A DNA stretch of 64,000 nucleotides from Actinobacteria bacterium OV450 (lineage in GTDB: Bacteria; Actinomycetota; Actinomycetes; Streptomycetales; Streptomycetaceae): the NCBI GenBank assembly GCA_001298555.1, contig LJCW01000120.1:1-64000 (forward strand), read 5' to 3'. Positions 60,722-64,000 of this stretch are shown piece after piece. The notes under the pieces were generated by a model that saw nothing but the letters and a program-made list of their open reading frames with translations, made no database searches and was not told the origin of the DNA. Position numbers and translations under genes: made by a program. Numbering within the stretch: the stretch's first letter is position 1; every line of letters starts with the position of its first letter.

Positions 60722-61876
60722 TCAGAGGCCGCGGCGGCGGCGGGCGGCGCGGACCACCGCCGCGGCGCCCAGGAGGGCGACCGTCGCGCCCGCGGCGCCC
60801 GCCGCGGTGGCGTCCTTGCGGCCCAGCCGGCGCCCCGCGACCGTGTGCCGGCCCGCGACCTCCTGGAGGAGCTCGGCCAGCACCTCCTCGTTGGTCCAGC
60901 GCGGCCGCCAGCCCGCGGCGTGCAGCCCGCTGACGCTGACCACCCACGGGTGCATCGTGTACGCGAGGTCACCCGCCGGGGACGGCGTCAGGCCGATCCG
61001 GTGCAGCCGGGCCGCCGCGCCCAGTGCGACCGCCGACGGGAGCTCCATGCGGCGGATGCCGCTCAGCTCCTCGACCTCCTCCTGCTCCAGCCAGCCCTCG
61101 CAGCCCACGGCCAGCTCGCCCTCGACCTTCTCCAGCGCCGCGTACTCCAGCGCGCTCACCAGGTCCTCGACGTGGCAGAACTGCCAGGTCGGCCGGGATC
61201 CGGCCACCACGAGCAGGCGCGGGGACTCGAAGTACCGGGTCAGGGCGGTGTCGGTGCCGCCGACCAGCACGGCAGGCCGGACCACCGTCACGTTCAGCCC
61301 GGGGTGCGCCCGCGGCGCCCGCCGGCCGAGCCGCTCGATCTCCAGCAGGTCGCCGACGCCGGTCGCCTCGGCCGTGGCCCGTAGCTCGGAGTCCTCCGAC
61401 AGCGGGATGTCGTTGTCCGGCAGGGCGCCGTAGACCATCGCGGACGTGCACAGCACGACCCGGTGCACTCCGGCCGCCGCAGCCGCCGTCAGCACGGTCT
61501 GGGTGCCGCGTACGTTGTACGCCGTACGGGCCGCCGGGTCCGTTTCCAGGTCGAGGTCCAGTGCGAGGTGGACGACCACGTCGGCGCCGCGCAGTCTCTC
61601 GGCGATCGCGGGGTCGCGTACGTCCAGCACGTGCCACTGCGCGGCGGCGCAGTCACCGCGCCGTTCGTCGATCGCGACGACCTGCTTGACCTCGTCGGAG
61701 GCGGCCAGGCGGGCCACCAGGGCCGCCCCCACCCCGGAGGCGGCGCCCGTCACGGCGATCACGGGGCCTCGTGCAGCCTGGTTTCGCGGCCGGCGAACGT
61801 CGTGGGCGCTCTCGCCGTGCTCAGGGGGGTTTTCGGCGTCGTGCGGCGCGCGAACCTGTGGATCTGGGGAACTCAC
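60722..61876 (-). CDS. NAD-dependent epimerase/SDR-like protein
   Basis: 384-residue extended-SDR protein. An N-terminal charged extension precedes the Rossmann motif VTGAASGVGAALVARLA. HVLDVRDPAIAERLRGADVV, NVRGTQTVL and VVRPAVLVGG follow the family pattern. The catalytic YxxxK Tyr is not clear; CTSAMVYG carries the expected Ser/Tyr region. A C-terminal span (AAGAAGATVALLGAAAVV) suggests membrane attachment. Start GTG 61876. Substrate unknown. Confidence 0.8.
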   Translation of the reverse strand: MSSPDPQVRAPHDAENPPEHGESAHDVRRPRNQAARGPVIAVTGAASGVGAALVARLAASDEVKQVVAIDERRGDCAAAQWHVLDVRDPAIAERLRGADVVVHLALDLDLETDPAARTAYNVRGTQTVLTAAAAAGVHRVVLCTSAMVYGALPDNDIPLSEDSELRATAEATGVGDLLEIERLGRRAPRAHPGLNVTVVRPAVLVGGTDTALTRYFESPRLLVVAGSRPTWQFCHVEDLVSALEYAALEKVEGELAVGCEGWLEQEEVEELSGIRRMELPSAVALGAAARLHRIGLTPSPAGDLAYTMHPWVVSVSGLHAAGWRPRWTNEEVLAELLQEVAGRHTVAGRRLGRKDATAAGAAGATVALLGAAAVVRAARRRRGL

Positions 61877-62067
61877 CAGGCGTCTCCAGCGGTTGTCTTC
61901 AGTGGGGACGCGCCGTGACGCGTACCTACCAGGTGATGTCCATCCTGCCGCAGCCCAGGAGTCGGCGGAGCACCGAGCCCGGAAGCGGGTGTGGTGTCTA
62001 CGCTGGGTGGTGTTGTCGGACCATTTCCCGTCGGCCTTGCCGGCGGCCCTACGAGCCGAGGAAACCC

Positions 62068-63516
62068 GTGAGCGACACCCCATTCGGATTCGGCCTTCCG
62101 CCGGAGGAGCCGGAGAACGGCGACGAAGGCAAGAAGAAGGGCAATCAGGGCGGTCAGGGCGGCCCGAATCCGTTCGGGTTCCCGGGCATGGGCCTGCCGG
62201 GCGGTGCCGGCGGCCCGGGCGGCCCGGACAACCCGTTCGCGGCGATGTTCGGGGCGATGAACCCGAACGACCTGGGCGCGGCCTTCCAGCAGCTCGGCCA
62301 GATGCTCAGCTACGAGGGCGGTCCCGTGAACTGGGACATGGCCAAGGACATCGCCCGCCAGACCGTCGCGCAGGGCACGGCGGACGGCGTGAAGGACTCC
62401 AGCGTCGGCATGGCCGAGAAGTCCGCCGTCGAGGAGGCCGTGCGCCTCGCCGACCACTGGCTGGACGGGGTGACCTCGCTGCCCTCGGGCGCGACCACGG
62501 CCGTCGCGTGGAGCCGTGCCGAGTGGGTCGAGGCGACCCTCCCGGTGTGGAAGGAGCTCGTGGACCCCGTCGCCGAGCGCGTCGGCGTGGCGATGGGCAG
62601 CGTGCTGCCCGAGGAGATGCAGGCCATGGCGGGCCCGCTGCTCGGCATGATGCGCTCCATGGGCGGGGCCATGTTCGGCCAGCAGATCGGCCAGGCCGTC
62701 GGCACGCTCGCGGGCGAGGTCGTCGGCTCCACCGACATCGGTCTGCCGCTGGGCCCGGCCGGCAAGGCGGCGCTGCTGCCGCTGAACATCGAGGGCTTCG
62801 GCAAGGACCTGAGCGTCCCGGCCGACGAGGTGCGGCTGTACCTGGCGCTGCGCGAGGCGGCGCACGCCCGGCTGTTCGCGCACGTGCCGTGGCTGCGCTC
62901 GCACCTGCTGGGCGCGGTCGAGGGGTATGCACGGGGCATCAAGGTCGACACCTCCAAGCTGGAGGACGTGGTCGGCCGGCTCGACCCGACGAACCCGGAG
63001 CAGCTCCAGGAGGCACTCCAGGGCGGCATGTTCCAGCCGCAGGACACCCCCGAGCAGAAGGCCGCCCTGGCCCGCCTGGAGACGGCGCTCGCGCTGGTCG
63101 AGGGCTGGGTGGACGCGGTCGTCCACGAGGCGGCCAAGCCCCGGCTGACCTCGGCGGACGCCATGCGCGAGACCATGCGCCGGCGGCGTGCCTCGGGCGG
63201 CCCGGCGGAGCAGACGTTCGCGACCCTGGTCGGGCTGGAGCTGCGCCCGCGCCGGCTGCGGGACGCCTCTCGGCTGTGGGCCTCGCTGACCGACGCCCGC
63301 GGCGTGGACGGCCGGGACGGGCTGTGGGAGCACCCGGACATGCTGCCCACGGCCTCCGACCTGGACGACCCGGACGGGTTCGTGCACCGCGAGCAGCTGG
63401 ACTTCTCCGAGATCGACAAGATGCTCGGCGAGGCGGCCCAGCAGCGCGAGCAGGGCGACCAGGGGGACCAGGGCGGCCGGGGCGACGCCGATGGCGAGGG
63501 GGAACCGAAGAAGTGA
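62068..63516 (+). CDS. Zincin-like protein (PF10103 family), degenerate motif
   Basis: 482-residue cytoplasmic protein of the actinobacterial zinc-dependent metalloprotease-like family. The N-terminus is Gly/Pro/Asn-rich with repeats of NPFGFPGMGLPGG type. The expected HExxH is REAAH (262-266) in LALREAAHARLFAHVPWL, so one zinc ligand is missing. The C-terminus is acidic and Gln-rich. GTG 62068 has GAGG six bases upstream. It overlaps the Nudix gene by 4 bp. Confidence 0.85.
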   Translation: MSDTPFGFGLPPEEPENGDEGKKKGNQGGQGGPNPFGFPGMGLPGGAGGPGGPDNPFAAMFGAMNPNDLGAAFQQLGQMLSYEGGPVNWDMAKDIARQTVAQGTADGVKDSSVGMAEKSAVEEAVRLADHWLDGVTSLPSGATTAVAWSRAEWVEATLPVWKELVDPVAERVGVAMGSVLPEEMQAMAGPLLGMMRSMGGAMFGQQIGQAVGTLAGEVVGSTDIGLPLGPAGKAALLPLNIEGFGKDLSVPADEVRLYLALREAAHARLFAHVPWLRSHLLGAVEGYARGIKVDTSKLEDVVGRLDPTNPEQLQEALQGGMFQPQDTPEQKAALARLETALALVEGWVDAVVHEAAKPRLTSADAMRETMRRRRASGGPAEQTFATLVGLELRPRRLRDASRLWASLTDARGVDGRDGLWEHPDMLPTASDLDDPDGFVHREQLDFSEIDKMLGEAAQQREQGDQGDQGGRGDADGEGEPKK

Positions 63517-64000
63517 GCCTGTACGACGACGTGGTCCTGGTCCTGAAGGACTACGAGGACCAGCCCGAGCTGCGCGACGAGTACCTGGAGCACCTGGAGG
63601 CGCACCCGGACGGGGTCTACAAGCCCTGCCGGGCGGGGCACATCACCGGCAGCGCGCTGGTCGTGGACCCGGTGGGCGAGCGGGTGCTGCTGACCCTGCA
63701 CAAGAAGCTCGGCATGTGGCTCCAGATGGGCGGGCACTGCGAGCCCGAGGACACCTCGATCGCGGGGGCCGCGCTGCGCGAGGCCGTCGAGGAGTCGGGC
63801 ATCGCGTCCGGGCTGACGCTGCTGCCCGGCGGCCCGGTGCGGCTGGACCGGCACCCGATCCCGGCGCCGTGCAACTGGCACCTGGACGTGCAGTACGCGG
63901 CGCTGGCCCCGGCCGGCGCGGTGGCGGAGGTCAGCGAGGAGTCGCTGGACGTGCGCTGGTTCCCGTACGAGGAGGTCGCGGCGGTGGCCGACGCCTCGGT
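63513..64000 (+). CDS. Nudix hydrolase, 3' end outside window
   Basis: At least 162 residues of a Nudix-fold hydrolase. The Nudix box reads MGGHCEPEDTSIAGAALREA followed by VEESGI, with Asp where the first Glu of the box is usual and one extra residue before REAVEES. The core catalytic Glu residues are kept. The GTG start overlaps the upstream stop (GTGA). Substrate not predictable. The reading frame is open at the window end. Confidence 0.9.
   Translation, partial: MSLYDDVVLVLKDYEDQPELRDEYLEHLEAHPDGVYKPCRAGHITGSALVVDPVGERVLLTLHKKLGMWLQMGGHCEPEDTSIAGAALREAVEESGIASGLTLLPGGPVRLDRHPIPAPCNWHLDVQYAALAPAGAVAEVSEESLDVRWFPYEEVAAVADAS

Noticed and set aside
1..64000. Insertion sequences, integrases or prophage genes
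   Set aside because: No transposase, integrase or phage structural protein is recognised; the encapsulin has an HK97-like fold but belongs to the Family 2 nanocompartments and has no phage neighbours.

Overview
The window is chromosomal DNA from a Streptomyces species or a very close relative. Base composition is very GC-rich, GTG starts and 4-bp start/stop overlaps are frequent, and several gene sets are diagnostic of the genus: sigR-rsrA, the nrdABS operon behind a cobalamin riboswitch, the DasR/DasABC chitosaccharide system with nagB, wblE, a snapalysin protease with its LysR partner, and a SigB-like sigma factor behind an RsbW-like anti-sigma factor. From memory, the order of the central genes follows the SCO52xx core region of S. 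coelicolor. I see no insertion sequence, prophage or CRISPR array. The window is mostly conserved core, with a few accessory insertions.

Layout. 1-752: GC-rich non-coding DNA with five copies of an ~85-bp tandem repeat and a 19-bp motif present three times in inverted arrangement. 753-2565: lysR and a snapalysin gene, divergent. 2588-9450: small metabolic genes and a two-gene operon encoding a Family 2B encapsulin shell followed by a polyprenyl synthetase, probably its cargo enzyme. 9524-13560: CPA1 Na+/H+ antiporter, UBP zinc-finger protein, anti-sigma factor and SigH-like sigma factor. 13645-17801: diacylglycerol kinase-like enzyme, wblE, a sensor kinase, a probable DasR-controlled small RNA and a TetR regulator. 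17887-25644: an SDR protein without its catalytic tyrosine, then nagB, a GH3 hexosaminidase, dasCBA and dasR, with DasR-type palindromes at nagB, dasA and the small RNA. 25753-29404: CstA/YbdD, a Uma2 protein and an acetyltransferase.

29463-33971: cobalamin riboswitch and nrdA-nrdB-nrdS. 34019-39243: small conserved protein, peptide deformylase, TPR protein and two membrane HD-domain proteins. 39419-40602: rsrA-sigR with a SigR-type autoregulatory promoter. 40714-47949: hydrolase, SRAP protein, M50-type peptidase, aroA, rsgA, an SMR pump with a convergent TetR gene, a histidinol-phosphatase-like gene and a CBS-domain protein. 48007-50024: catalase and its divergent Fur-like repressor with a shared palindrome. 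50137-54878: two identical initiator tRNA genes with matching terminators flank a secreted protein, an SGNH hydrolase with FG-GAP repeats and a Sel1/TPR protein. 54924-64000: UPF0182 protein, PPA1309-like protein, Lon-like PDZ protease, MoaE, an epimerase-like SDR, a zincin-like protein and a Nudix gene cut by the window end.

How the genes work together. Two control circuits are visible. In the amino-sugar circuit, DasABC imports chitosaccharides, the GH3 enzyme and NagB process them, and DasR reads the resulting phosphosugars at palindromes within the cluster and upstream of a small RNA. In the stress circuit, SigH with its anti-sigma factor, SigR-RsrA, catalase-CatR and WblE handle osmotic, thiol-oxidative, peroxide and Fe-S signals. 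The encapsulin operon is the most unusual functional unit, because it suggests isoprenoid chemistry enclosed in a protein nanocompartment whose shell carries a cyclic-nucleotide-binding-like domain.
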